From contig NZ_CP151803.1 in assembly GCF_038446955.1 (NCBI RefSeq), forward strand, positions 2,790,001-2,854,000: 64,000 nucleotides of DNA, in the 5' to 3' direction. Numbering within the stretch: the stretch's first letter is position 1; each line of letters starts with the position of its first letter. Positions 28,117-37,039 of the stretch are shown here, piece after piece. Origin of the DNA: Pedobacter sp. FW305-3-2-15-E-R2A2. Lineage in GTDB: Bacteria > Bacteroidota > Bacteroidia > Sphingobacteriales > Sphingobacteriaceae. The notes under the pieces were generated by a model, which did no database searches, was not told the origin of the DNA, and saw only the letters and a program-made list of their open reading frames with translations. A program made the translations under genes and the position numbers.

Positions 28117-28761
28117 ATGAATTTAATTTTATATCATTGTTTTGGTAATACCGACCTAAACCACCAACAAAACAACCGACCAATAAATGAATTCTTTCCT
28201 AAAGATTCAAAACAAGTGACGCCATCGTTTAGAAGCGATCAGATTCAGGTATTGTTTGAACAATACTATATATCACTCGTAGCGTTCTCCTGGAGAATTG
28301 TAAAGTGTGACGAAGCAGCGCGCGACATTGTGCAGGATACATTTGTCAAGCTGTTAGAAAAAAACTACCTGTTTCAGGACAATGAAAATGCTCAAAAGAG
28401 CTATCTGTATGCAACCGTAAAAAACGCTTCTCTAAATTACCTTCGCAGAGAAGGGGTGGCAGGTAAATATCTGGAGGTTAATGATTTCAAGGAGCAGGAC
28501 GAGAAACTGTTACTGGACGCATTAATCTATGCGGAGCTTGTAGGCCATTTACATAAGGCAGTTGATTCCCTTCCGGAAGTCTGTCAGCGTGTTTTTAAAT
28601 TATCCTATATCGAAGAGAAGTCGAATCAGGAGATTGCAGAAGAAGTGAACCTCTCTATAAATACGGTTAAAACACATAAACAGAGGGCACTTAAGCTCTT
28701 GAGACAGCGGTTGATTCCGATCTACAAAACCGTCAAAACTATTTTTCCTTTCTTTTTTTAA
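28117..28761 (+). CDS. ECF sigma factor (FecI-like), SusC/D-linked
   Basis: 214 residues. Region 2 is visible as FEQYYISLVAFSWRIV and ARDIVQDTFVKLLEK. Region 4 is visible as NQEIAEEVNLSINTVKTHKQRALKLLR. It starts the regulatory set sigma, FecR, STN-SusC and SusD, and should activate that transporter locus when FecR is relieved. The N-terminus is about 40 residues longer than typical for the family; no internal ATG would give the shorter form, so I kept the ATG at 28117. Confidence 0.9.
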   Translation: MNLILYHCFGNTDLNHQQNNRPINEFFPKDSKQVTPSFRSDQIQVLFEQYYISLVAFSWRIVKCDEAARDIVQDTFVKLLEKNYLFQDNENAQKSYLYATVKNASLNYLRREGVAGKYLEVNDFKEQDEKLLLDALIYAELVGHLHKAVDSLPEVCQRVFKLSYIEEKSNQEIAEEVNLSINTVKTHKQRALKLLRQRLIPIYKTVKTIFPFFF

Positions 28762-28843
28762 AACCTTTGTCATCCTTTTCTTCAGGCTGCGTGTCTTAGA
28801 TAATAGGATGGGAACAGCAGAAGGAATATAAACCAAATATTAC

Positions 28844-29977
28844 ATGGATTCGAGACATTTTAGAGCAGCTAAACTTATTTCCCTTTTTGCACAAAAACAG
28901 ATCTCTGAAGCTGAACTTCAGGAACTGAAAGATATGCAGACCGATTTTCCCGAGCTGGCAGATTGGTTAAATGATCGTGGCGTAAAAATGGAAGAAGTCA
29001 ATGCGCGCCTGGACTACTATCGTTCCATAGATAAAAATGCGGAGTGGGCAGCTGTTTTGAATAAGTTAAAAGAGAAAGAATCCAAAAAGAGTACAGGAAA
29101 GAAATGGCGGGCAATAGCCGCGTCTATATTGTTGATCGCCGCCATTGGAGGACTGTTATTCCGATATGGAATGGAAAGCAAAACTACAGCCGAAATCCTA
29201 CCTGGCAAGAACATGGCTGTTTTGACCCTGTCGGATGGAACTAAGGTCAAGCTTGATGAGCACTCTTCCCAAACCATAGCCGACGGTAAGACCTCTCTCA
29301 ATGTCCATAATAGTTATCTCGATTACTCGGCCAGCGCAACTACGGAAGTAAATATCCACAAGCTGGAAGTTCCGAGAGGAGGGACCTATCATATTCAGCT
29401 GGCCGATGGAACTAAAGTATGGCTTAACGCAGAGTCGGAACTCGAGTTCCCATCCGCATTTACCGGAAAAGAAAGAAATGTAACGGTAAAAGGAGAGGCT
29501 TATTTCGAAGTGGCAAAAGACCCTTCCCATCCCTTTAAAGTTAAGGTGAACAGTACTGAAGTGGAAGCTTTAGGGACGGCCTTCAACATCAATACACATC
29601 TGCAGGGTCAAAATGTAAAAACCATCCTGACAGAAGGTCGTATTAAAGTTACGGAGAACAAGCAACACAAAATCATCAATGCAGGATATGAAACCATTAG
29701 CGGGCAGGGTGATATTCAGGTTAAGGTAGCCAACCTGGACGAAGCACTCTCCTGGAAGGATGGATATTTCTATTTTACCAGCAAAAGCCTGACCGATATT
29801 CTTGCTGAAGTATCAAGATGGTACAAAGTTGATATTGACCTGCAGGTAAAACCGACCAGTGATCATTACCACGGAGGAATTCGAAGAAGTGAGTCTATTA
29901 CAGTCGTTTGTAAGGCTTTATCAGACCTTACAGGACACCAATTTATCATTGAAAAGAATAAGCTCATCGTGAAATAA
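28844..29977 (+). CDS. FecR-family anti-sigma factor / sigma regulator
   Basis: 377 residues. A cytoplasmic N-terminal part of about 85 residues is followed by one transmembrane helix (about 88-106, IAASILLIAAIGGLLF). The periplasmic FecR domain shows VPRGGTYHIQLADGTKVWLNAESELEFP and VKGEAYFEVAKDPSHPF. The C-terminal part (DILAEVSRWYKVDIDLQ) contacts the STN domain of the cognate transporter in this family. It follows its sigma factor by 82 bp and precedes an STN-containing SusC, which gives a complete trans-envelope signalling set. Confidence 0.92.
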   Translation: MDSRHFRAAKLISLFAQKQISEAELQELKDMQTDFPELADWLNDRGVKMEEVNARLDYYRSIDKNAEWAAVLNKLKEKESKKSTGKKWRAIAASILLIAAIGGLLFRYGMESKTTAEILPGKNMAVLTLSDGTKVKLDEHSSQTIADGKTSLNVHNSYLDYSASATTEVNIHKLEVPRGGTYHIQLADGTKVWLNAESELEFPSAFTGKERNVTVKGEAYFEVAKDPSHPFKVKVNSTEVEALGTAFNINTHLQGQNVKTILTEGRIKVTENKQHKIINAGYETISGQGDIQVKVANLDEALSWKDGYFYFTSKSLTDILAEVSRWYKVDIDLQVKPTSDHYHGGIRRSESITVVCKALSDLTGHQFIIEKNKLIVK

Positions 29978-29993
29978 GCTAAGATTATATTTT

Positions 29994-30180
29994 TAAAACC
30001 AAACCAATATAAACTATAAATCACTCTAAAAGATATGGAGAGAACTTTTGCAACCTGAGGCTACCTGATATTCCTGGTTAACAGATCAATGGTTCGGCCG
30101 GACCCCTGATCTTCTACCTTAAGCATTTTTCAAACCAAACTATTATTAACCATAAACCAGTCTAACAGATATGGATAGAA
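29994..30180 (+). repeat. Duplicated susC leader and start region
   Basis: Two imperfect copies of about 50 bp, at 29994-30043 and 30128-30180. Both read AAACCAAAC, then ATAAA, TCTAA and AGATATGGA.AGAA. The right copy contains the start codon of the SusC gene (30171). The left copy gives only ATG at 30035 and a stop after seven codons. It looks like the remnant of an older transporter start or a duplicated leader. Confidence 0.6.
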
Positions 30181-33100
30181 TCCTTAGTGCCTTGTCCGTC
30201 AGGAAATTGACGGTCTTTCTTATAGGCTTAACCATCTTGATCACTTCCACAAAAAGTGTCGCTCAGACCGTCAATCTTGACTTGAAAAACGCGACACTTG
30301 AAAGCGCTTTTTCGGCCATTCAGAAAACCACCAGTTATCGGTTTATTTATAAAGAGGAGACACTTAAACATACCAATCCGGTCAATATTTCGCTGAAAGG
30401 AGAACCACTGGCCTCCGCCCTGGATAAATTGCTGGCAAATCAGGGGCTCAGCTATCAGATTCATGATGGAACTATTGTGATTAAGCCAGTTCCGGCAGCA
30501 CTCGCCAAACCAGTGAAGCCAATCCGGAAAGCGGTACCCGAAGCTCAGATTTCGGGTAAGGTGACAGATGAAATCGGAGCGCCTCTCCCCGGGATCTCCG
30601 TGCGGATAAAAGCAAATGCTCTTTTCGGAACGGTGACCAACGCTGAGGGCTTATTTAGCATGAGCAATGTTCCTGAAAAATCTATCCTCGTTTTTTCCTC
30701 GGTAGGATTTAAGGAGGTAACTGTAGCAATCGATACGATCACTGACTACGACCTCAGGCAGCTGAAGATTGTGATGAAAAAGGGGGACGGTGAACTAGAT
30801 GAAGTGGTCGTAGTGGCGCATGGCGTACAAAAGAAAGTCAGCGTGGTAGGCGCCATTGTTACTGTCGATCCGAAAGAGCTCATTGGACCGGGACGTTCAC
30901 TCACCAATCAACTGGCCGGAAGAGTCGCCGGTGTCTCCTTTAGTCAGGGCTCAGGTCAGCCTGGAAAAGATGGTGCGAATTTCATCATACGGGGGATTAA
31001 TTCTGTAAGGGGAAGTTCGGAGCCTTTAATTCTCATCGATGGCCTGAGAAGGAATATTGACGATGTAGATCCAAACGATATCGAGAGCTTTTCCATCCTT
31101 AAGGATGCCTCAGCAACAGCCGTATACGGACTTGAAGGGGCCAATGGGATCATAGTAATCACCACCAAGACCGGAAAGATCTCAGAGAAACCCAGTGTCA
31201 ATATGTCCTTGTCGTCCTCAGTCAATAATGCAACTTACAAACCAGATTGGATTGATGCGGTACAATATGCGAAGATGAGAAATGAAGCATTTGTGGTCCG
31301 TGGAAAGAATGCTCCTTATTCTGAGGAGATCATTGCAAAATTCGGGGACAAGGATATGGATTTTTATCCAAATGTGGATTGGTATGATGCCTTGATTAAG
31401 CCCAACAACCTGGCGCATAAGGGAAATTTTAATATTGGCGGAGGGGGCAATGTGGTCACCTATTATATGTCCGGAGGGTATTATACCGAAGATGGGATGT
31501 TCCGTGGAAACCTCCAGTCTTATAACTCTAATGCGAAGTACAACCAGTTCAATTTCAGGTCCAACCTAAGGGCCGACATTAGCCCTACGACGACATTGGG
31601 CCTGGGTTTTGACGGAAGGTACAATACGACCACTGAACCCGGACAGGGGACTGGAAACATCCTGGACATCATTAACGAAATCAATCCTACACTTTTCCCG
31701 ACACAATATTCAAACGGGACTGCTCCGGAAGAATCAGACGGGGCAGTCAATCCCTTCTCCTTATTGAATAAGACCGGCTTTCTCCGGAACTACTCAAATG
31801 TGATGTCAACGAATCTGAACCTAACGCAAAAGCTTGATTTCGCACTCAAAGGTTTGTTTTTCAACGGGATCGCTTCCTTTTCAAAAATTAACGATTATAA
31901 CCATCAGTACATCAAAAACTATCAGCGGCACCGGCCCGATTTTGCCAATAGCTATATGGGGACGGGAAGGGATGAGCAGGGCAATCTGGTGACGATCAAT
32001 ACGACGCCTAACCTGGACGATAAAATGAAATTTATGTCTAGTCCGCCGAGTGGAAACCGGGTGGTGGAAGTCCAGGGAAGTTTGAATTACGCGCATGATT
32101 TTGGCAAAGACTTTTCCACTACGGCCCTTGTTCTGTACAAACAGCGGGAGTCTATGGCCGATGTACCGGGCGGGACAGGAACTGACTTATTGATCAATGC
32201 GCTTCCGGTGCGGGAGCAGTCTATAGCAGGCCGGATTACAGGGGGATATAAAAACAGATATTTTGCCGATATTAATTTCGGAGCTTCAGGATCTCAGATG
32301 TTTACTCCGGATAAACGCTGGTCTTCCTTTCCGTCTGTTGGAGCAGGATGGATGGTCTCGGAAGAAAAATTCTGGGCCGGAATCAGGACGGTAGTCAATC
32401 AGCTGAAGTTAAGAGGTTCATATGGTGTAGTTGGCGCTACTGGAGGGGCATCCCGGTTTGGTTATCTGGCTTCCACAGCAGCACGTGATGGCTATACCTT
32501 TGGTTTTGGAGGTACCGCCTATAGTGGTGAGATTATTCCCGGAATCGGTGAATCAAAACTCGAGCAGCTTGGACTGACCTGGGAGAAAAACAAGAAATTG
32601 AATCTGGGGATAGAAATGGGCTTGTTCAACCAATTTAAATTGGTGCTGGACGTCTTTAGGAATACAAGGGAAGCCCAGCTGATCAATCTGAACCGTCTTC
32701 CGGCAACATTAGGTCTACCTGCTGTGCCTCAGGGAAACCTGGGTAAAATGTATTCCAAAGGTTTTGACATGGATGTGGTCTATACCAAGAAATATGGAGA
32801 TTTCCGAATCAATTACCTCAGGGGAATTCTCACCTATAACGTGAATACCATTGTAGAGAATGGGGAGCTGGATCCTAAAATGCCATACCAGAGTGGTATA
32901 GGCCTGGACTGGGGCAGGGATCTCGATTATATCGCCTTAGGGTTGTTCAAAGATCAGCAAGATATCGACAACAGTCCTGTGCAGACCTGGAACAAGGTCC
33001 TCCCGGGGGACATCAAATACAAGGATATCAATGGTGATGGGATCATTACACCTGAAGATCGGATCTGGCTGGGAAGTTCCATCCCTAAATGGACCTATTC

Positions 33101-33590
33101 TTTAGCGATTGATATCAGTTACAAAAACTGGACGTTTGCCACACGTTTAATTGGTAAAGCTGATTTATTCCGCACGATCAGTGGGGGCCGCATTCCTTTT
33201 AATGCGAATGGAAGTAAGGGCGCGATTTATAATGCGGCCTATAATGACCACTGGACTCCGGCTTCTTATTCAGGTACACAGGCAACAGAAAACCCCAATG
33301 CGATCTATCCCCGTCTGGCAGTAGGTTCTGACAATACGAATAACGCTCAGAAGTCGACTTTCTGGGTAAGGGAAGCGACCTATGTACGCCTTGCAGATAT
33401 GGAGGTAGGTTACAATTGGATTCCTTCCAATTCAAAGTTCCCTTTTAAGAGCATTTACATTTATGGCAGAGGGGATAACCTGGCTACGTTTTCCAATTTT
33501 AAGGATTGGAACCCTGAACAAACTTCTTCCTACGCCTACCCACTCAAACGTACCTATTCACTGGGGCTGGATGTCAAGTTTAAACTGTAA
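30171..33590 (+). CDS. SusC/RagA-family TonB-dependent transducer with STN domain
   Basis: 1139 residues. A signal peptide is followed by an STN (secretin/TonB N-terminal) signalling domain at about 35-105 (LKNATLESAFSAIQKTT, IHDGTIVIKP). A carboxypeptidase-like domain follows (ISGKVTDEIGAPLPGISVRI, about 125-205). Then come the plug (LILIDGLRR, SILKDASATAVYGLEGANGII) and the beta-barrel, ending GLDVKFKL. STN-bearing transporters sense substrate and signal through FecR to an ECF sigma factor, and both are encoded directly upstream. The SusD partner follows 30 bp after the stop. It imports an unidentified oligomeric substrate. Confidence 0.96.
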   Translation: MDRILSALSVRKLTVFLIGLTILITSTKSVAQTVNLDLKNATLESAFSAIQKTTSYRFIYKEETLKHTNPVNISLKGEPLASALDKLLANQGLSYQIHDGTIVIKPVPAALAKPVKPIRKAVPEAQISGKVTDEIGAPLPGISVRIKANALFGTVTNAEGLFSMSNVPEKSILVFSSVGFKEVTVAIDTITDYDLRQLKIVMKKGDGELDEVVVVAHGVQKKVSVVGAIVTVDPKELIGPGRSLTNQLAGRVAGVSFSQGSGQPGKDGANFIIRGINSVRGSSEPLILIDGLRRNIDDVDPNDIESFSILKDASATAVYGLEGANGIIVITTKTGKISEKPSVNMSLSSSVNNATYKPDWIDAVQYAKMRNEAFVVRGKNAPYSEEIIAKFGDKDMDFYPNVDWYDALIKPNNLAHKGNFNIGGGGNVVTYYMSGGYYTEDGMFRGNLQSYNSNAKYNQFNFRSNLRADISPTTTLGLGFDGRYNTTTEPGQGTGNILDIINEINPTLFPTQYSNGTAPEESDGAVNPFSLLNKTGFLRNYSNVMSTNLNLTQKLDFALKGLFFNGIASFSKINDYNHQYIKNYQRHRPDFANSYMGTGRDEQGNLVTINTTPNLDDKMKFMSSPPSGNRVVEVQGSLNYAHDFGKDFSTTALVLYKQRESMADVPGGTGTDLLINALPVREQSIAGRITGGYKNRYFADINFGASGSQMFTPDKRWSSFPSVGAGWMVSEEKFWAGIRTVVNQLKLRGSYGVVGATGGASRFGYLASTAARDGYTFGFGGTAYSGEIIPGIGESKLEQLGLTWEKNKKLNLGIEMGLFNQFKLVLDVFRNTREAQLINLNRLPATLGLPAVPQGNLGKMYSKGFDMDVVYTKKYGDFRINYLRGILTYNVNTIVENGELDPKMPYQSGIGLDWGRDLDYIALGLFKDQQDIDNSPVQTWNKVLPGDIKYKDINGDGIITPEDRIWLGSSIPKWTYSLAIDISYKNWTFATRLIGKADLFRTISGGRIPFNANGSKGAIYNAAYNDHWTPASYSGTQATENPNAIYPRLAVGSDNTNNAQKSTFWVREATYVRLADMEVGYNWIPSNSKFPFKSIYIYGRGDNLATFSNFKDWNPEQTSSYAYPLKRTYSLGLDVKFKL

Positions 33591-33620
33591 CCACAGACCT
33601 GTTAATCTATAACTATCAAC

Positions 33621-35603
33621 ATGAAACAAAGCGCAATGAAATACTTAGGAATAAAAACAACCGGCCTTATGATCATGATGCTTCTGGCAGTGAACTTGCT
33701 TTCCTGTAAGAAGTATCTGGATGCAGAAGAATACCTGCATGAAGTGGATAATTTGAATGACATCTGGAAATCCCGGAAAGACATACGTCAGGCCTGGGCA
33801 GCATGTTATGGTCATCTTCCCAATTTTTCGGATATCCATTACAGCTGGCCATTTAGTGGTGCCGGAGACGAGGGACATGCCGGACTGGATACTTATCTCG
33901 CTTTGCAACTCTCGCAGAGTAAGTATAATTCAGACAATTTACCTTCGGAACTGAACTATTGGGCCAAACTCTACCAGGCCATTCGAACCTGTAATCTTTT
34001 TCTGGAAAAATCTAACCTCGCTGATGATAAGTTATTGAAAAAAGGAGAGGTAGAATCTTATCAGGCGGATGTTAGATTTTTGAGGGCGTACTATTATTCA
34101 CTGCTTCTGGAAATTTACGGCCCCTTTGTTATTGTCGATAAGACCGTTGATTATGCCAGCGGGAATTATCCGACAAAGCGTGCCAGCCTTCAGGAATGTG
34201 TGGATTTTCTGGTGAAAGAGTTGGAAACAGCCGCCCTGAATTTACCTCAACAAGCCGATGTCCTTTCTTCAGATCTTGGCCGTCCTTCTAAAGCAGTGGC
34301 GATGGCTACCAAAGCCAGGGTACTTTTATGGGCCGCGAGTCCGCTGGTAAATGGCAATGCAGAGTACAACTCCTTCTTTGATTCGGAGGGCAAACCCTTT
34401 TTTGGGACCGGATATGATGAGACTAAATGGGTAAAGGCAGCGGCAGCTTATAAAGAAATCATTGATCTGAACCAGTATCAGCTTTTCACCCTTCCTGCGA
34501 ATAGTGGTTACCAAACCGTACCGCTGGGGGATTTTCCAGGCAATGATGTCGCCTGGCCAAATGGCCCTGCAGGAATAGATCCATACCGTTCTTTTAAAGC
34601 CTTGTTTAGCGGAGGGGATCACTATTGGAATTCTGAGGTGATCTGGCAGGTTTCGAGACCTAATCAAAACTTTAATCTGACTGCCCTGGGCTGGCCGCGG
34701 GGACACAAATCTTCTAACGCCATGTATACGGGACGTGTAGCCGCTACGCAAAAAATCGTGGACAGTTACTTCATGAACAACGGAAAGACCATAGAGGAAG
34801 AAAACCAAAAACTATACAAGGATATTTCCACATCGAGGGCAACAGATGGATTGTATATATTAGGTGATGGGAGTTATACCAGTTCGCCGATTCATACCAA
34901 TTTTTTAAAAGGTAATGTTTATCCGGCTGTACCCAATCGCGTGCTGAACCGGGAAGCACGTTTTTATGCGACTATTGGTTTCCATGGACGGGGATTCAAG
35001 CAGGATGATAAAACTGATCCTTATTATTATGTGGACTATCGGGCAGAGACTGCCGATGGATATATCGAGACCGACAGGCCTTCTGTAAGAACCGGCTATT
35101 CGATTGTCAAATATATCAACGATGGTGATTTGCGAATCGAAGGATCCTTTGAAAAACAATACCCCATCTACCGCCTGGCTGAGATTTACCTGGCCTATGC
35201 AGAAGCACTTAATGAAAGCGCTCCTGGTAACCCCGATATCCTGCTTTACCTCAATCAGGTACGGTATCGCGGAGGTCTTCCTGGTTACCTGCAAGGTTCA
35301 AAGGAGGAGATTCGTAAATGGATCAAGCGGGAGCGTCTCGTGGAATTGGCATTTGAAGGCAAACGCTACTTTGATATGCGACGTTGGAAAGATGCTGAGG
35401 ATGTACAGAGAGATACCTGGGGCAATCCTTCCGGGGTAGGTGGGTCAGTATATGGCATGAATTACCGAGCTACGGGCATCAGTTTTTATGATCGTACAAT
35501 TATTGATGGATATTCCTTTAAAAAGAAGAATTATTTCTTTCCTCTGCCATACGTAGATGTTTCCAATCATTGGGGAAAACTGATTCAAAATCCGGGATGG
35601 TAG
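33621..35603 (+). CDS. SusD/RagB-family lipoprotein (long form)
   Basis: 660 residues, longer than the usual 450-550. A lipobox is visible at NLLSCKKYLDAEEYL. The TPR-like region includes VRFLRAYYYSLLLEIYGPFVI. The C-terminal RagB/SusD signature appears in YPIYRLAEIYLAYAEALNES and ERLVELAFEGKRYFDMRRW. It captures substrate for the SusC encoded 30 bp upstream. The annotated first ATG at 33621 precedes a second in-frame ATG at 33636, which would give a more typical signal peptide. Confidence 0.92.
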   Translation: MKQSAMKYLGIKTTGLMIMMLLAVNLLSCKKYLDAEEYLHEVDNLNDIWKSRKDIRQAWAACYGHLPNFSDIHYSWPFSGAGDEGHAGLDTYLALQLSQSKYNSDNLPSELNYWAKLYQAIRTCNLFLEKSNLADDKLLKKGEVESYQADVRFLRAYYYSLLLEIYGPFVIVDKTVDYASGNYPTKRASLQECVDFLVKELETAALNLPQQADVLSSDLGRPSKAVAMATKARVLLWAASPLVNGNAEYNSFFDSEGKPFFGTGYDETKWVKAAAAYKEIIDLNQYQLFTLPANSGYQTVPLGDFPGNDVAWPNGPAGIDPYRSFKALFSGGDHYWNSEVIWQVSRPNQNFNLTALGWPRGHKSSNAMYTGRVAATQKIVDSYFMNNGKTIEEENQKLYKDISTSRATDGLYILGDGSYTSSPIHTNFLKGNVYPAVPNRVLNREARFYATIGFHGRGFKQDDKTDPYYYVDYRAETADGYIETDRPSVRTGYSIVKYINDGDLRIEGSFEKQYPIYRLAEIYLAYAEALNESAPGNPDILLYLNQVRYRGGLPGYLQGSKEEIRKWIKRERLVELAFEGKRYFDMRRWKDAEDVQRDTWGNPSGVGGSVYGMNYRATGISFYDRTIIDGYSFKKKNYFFPLPYVDVSNHWGKLIQNPGW

Positions 35604-35638
35604 CAACAAGATTATTCAATATTAATGATGAAAATATT

Positions 35639-36808
35639 ATGGAACGTATAACCAATAAATGCCTGTTCCTCTTTTCTGCTTTGACTCTGCTGTGCTGCCT
35701 GTCATGTGGTAAACTGGATTATGAAAACAAAGAGTTTTATAAGAAAGAGCTCTATATTATTAGCGGAGAATCTACTGCAGCAACAGAAAGGACAATCACT
35801 TCGCTGGAAGCCTACACTTTTAATGATACCTTGAAAATCCTTAACGACAAGTATGATGTGGAGTTGATCGAAGACCTTAAGGACGGTCTGGTAGATGTTA
35901 AATTTAAGATTGGAATTGGAGGTTCATTGCCTGCCGACAAGGATATTGTGGTAAAAGTAGCTTTCGACGAAGAAACGCTGTCAGACTTTAATGTGGAAAA
36001 CAATACGGCTTATGCTATTCCGGCGGCTACGCGATATACCGTCAATGCACCTCGCGATGAGCTTTCCAAAGCCTTTATCGTGACCATAAAAAAAGGAAGC
36101 TCTTCGAGTTCATTGATATTTTCTATCCCTATCAAAAGGGCTGAAATTGGTGTTTACGCTAAGTATGCTTTTCCCTTAAGAATTGTAGAAGCTAACGAAA
36201 GCAGCCTCAGCCGCCTTTATGATAATTTTATGGTCGCAAATCTGATCGTAGATACGGATAAGATTGTAAACTGGTCTGGATTTCCGATTCCGGAGCTTCC
36301 GGAGGGGCGCTATCATTCTGCGCGTTTACAGGGCAATGCCGGAGAGAATACCGTCAATGGGCTGCTCTACAGCTATAAGTATATTACCCGGTTAAGCAAA
36401 GATCCAAAGGATAAAGGGCAATTCATGATCTGGGGAACAGGAGTGTGGAGCTTCGAAGTATTCGGGATGCATTCCATAGGCTGGATGTATAATAAGCTTT
36501 ATCTGAACAATCAGGTCTACGGCACCTACACTATGGAACCTATAGCAGCGGGGGATCCTAAATTTCCTATGACAACCTTTAGGTATTCTACGATTCAGAA
36601 TAGCAGTACCGACAATACTTACGACCCAAAAACAAAAACACTGACCCTGCATTACAAAAATGTGATTGGTGCGGATTATACCGATGTTTTAACCTTTGTT
36701 GACGATAACCTGAACATCAGGGATGCCAATACATCGTCTGGACCTCATAATTGGGAGCATGTAAGACAATCCGGCTATACCTATTGGCTGCCTATTGACG
36801 GAAAATAA
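35639..36808 (+). CDS. DUF1735/DUF4361 surface lipoprotein
   Basis: 389 residues with a lipobox at TLLCCLSCGKLDY. The N-terminal half resembles DUF1735 (DFNVENNTAYAIPAATRYTV, an Ig-like pattern). The C-terminal half resembles DUF4361. This pairing is common in glycan-binding lipoproteins encoded just after SusC/SusD. I chose the ATG at 35639 because the signal peptide starts there; an upstream ATG at 35570 overlaps the SusD gene and adds 23 unrelated residues. It is the last gene of the forward operon, and a hairpin region follows about 80 bp downstream. A substrate-binding role is inferred. Confidence 0.75.
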   Translation: MERITNKCLFLFSALTLLCCLSCGKLDYENKEFYKKELYIISGESTAATERTITSLEAYTFNDTLKILNDKYDVELIEDLKDGLVDVKFKIGIGGSLPADKDIVVKVAFDEETLSDFNVENNTAYAIPAATRYTVNAPRDELSKAFIVTIKKGSSSSSLIFSIPIKRAEIGVYAKYAFPLRIVEANESSLSRLYDNFMVANLIVDTDKIVNWSGFPIPELPEGRYHSARLQGNAGENTVNGLLYSYKYITRLSKDPKDKGQFMIWGTGVWSFEVFGMHSIGWMYNKLYLNNQVYGTYTMEPIAAGDPKFPMTTFRYSTIQNSSTDNTYDPKTKTLTLHYKNVIGADYTDVLTFVDDNLNIRDANTSSGPHNWEHVRQSGYTYWLPIDGK

Positions 36809-36890
36809 GACAAAGTATGAATGGTTTATCTATAAAACAGAGATCGTAATACCTGCTGCAATAGCCCTGATGAAGGAAAATGTCTTTTAT

Positions 36891-36957
36891 GCGCTTCAGT
36901 AATGGCTGAAGCGCCCTGCAGGACCGCTGGTATTGGTCCTTTGTTGTTTCTTTTTTT
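36891..36957 (+). terminator. Tandem hairpins with T-rich tail
   Basis: First stem GCGCTTCAG (36891-36899) with CTGAAGCGC (36906-36914). Second stem AGGACC (36920-36925) with GGTCCT (36935-36940), followed by a T-rich run up to 36957. It lies about 80 bp after the DUF1735/DUF4361 gene and probably ends that operon. Confidence 0.6.
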
Positions 36958-37039
36958 GAATTTGATCAAATAATCGCTAAATTATATAGGGTAAACGAAT
37001 ACCTGAATATTTGTCGGTCATCATGTAAAAACCAAAGAG

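Noticed and set aside
35570..35638. Upstream start for the DUF1735/DUF4361 lipoprotein
   Set aside because: It would overlap the SusD gene and place 23 polar residues ahead of a clear lipoprotein signal.
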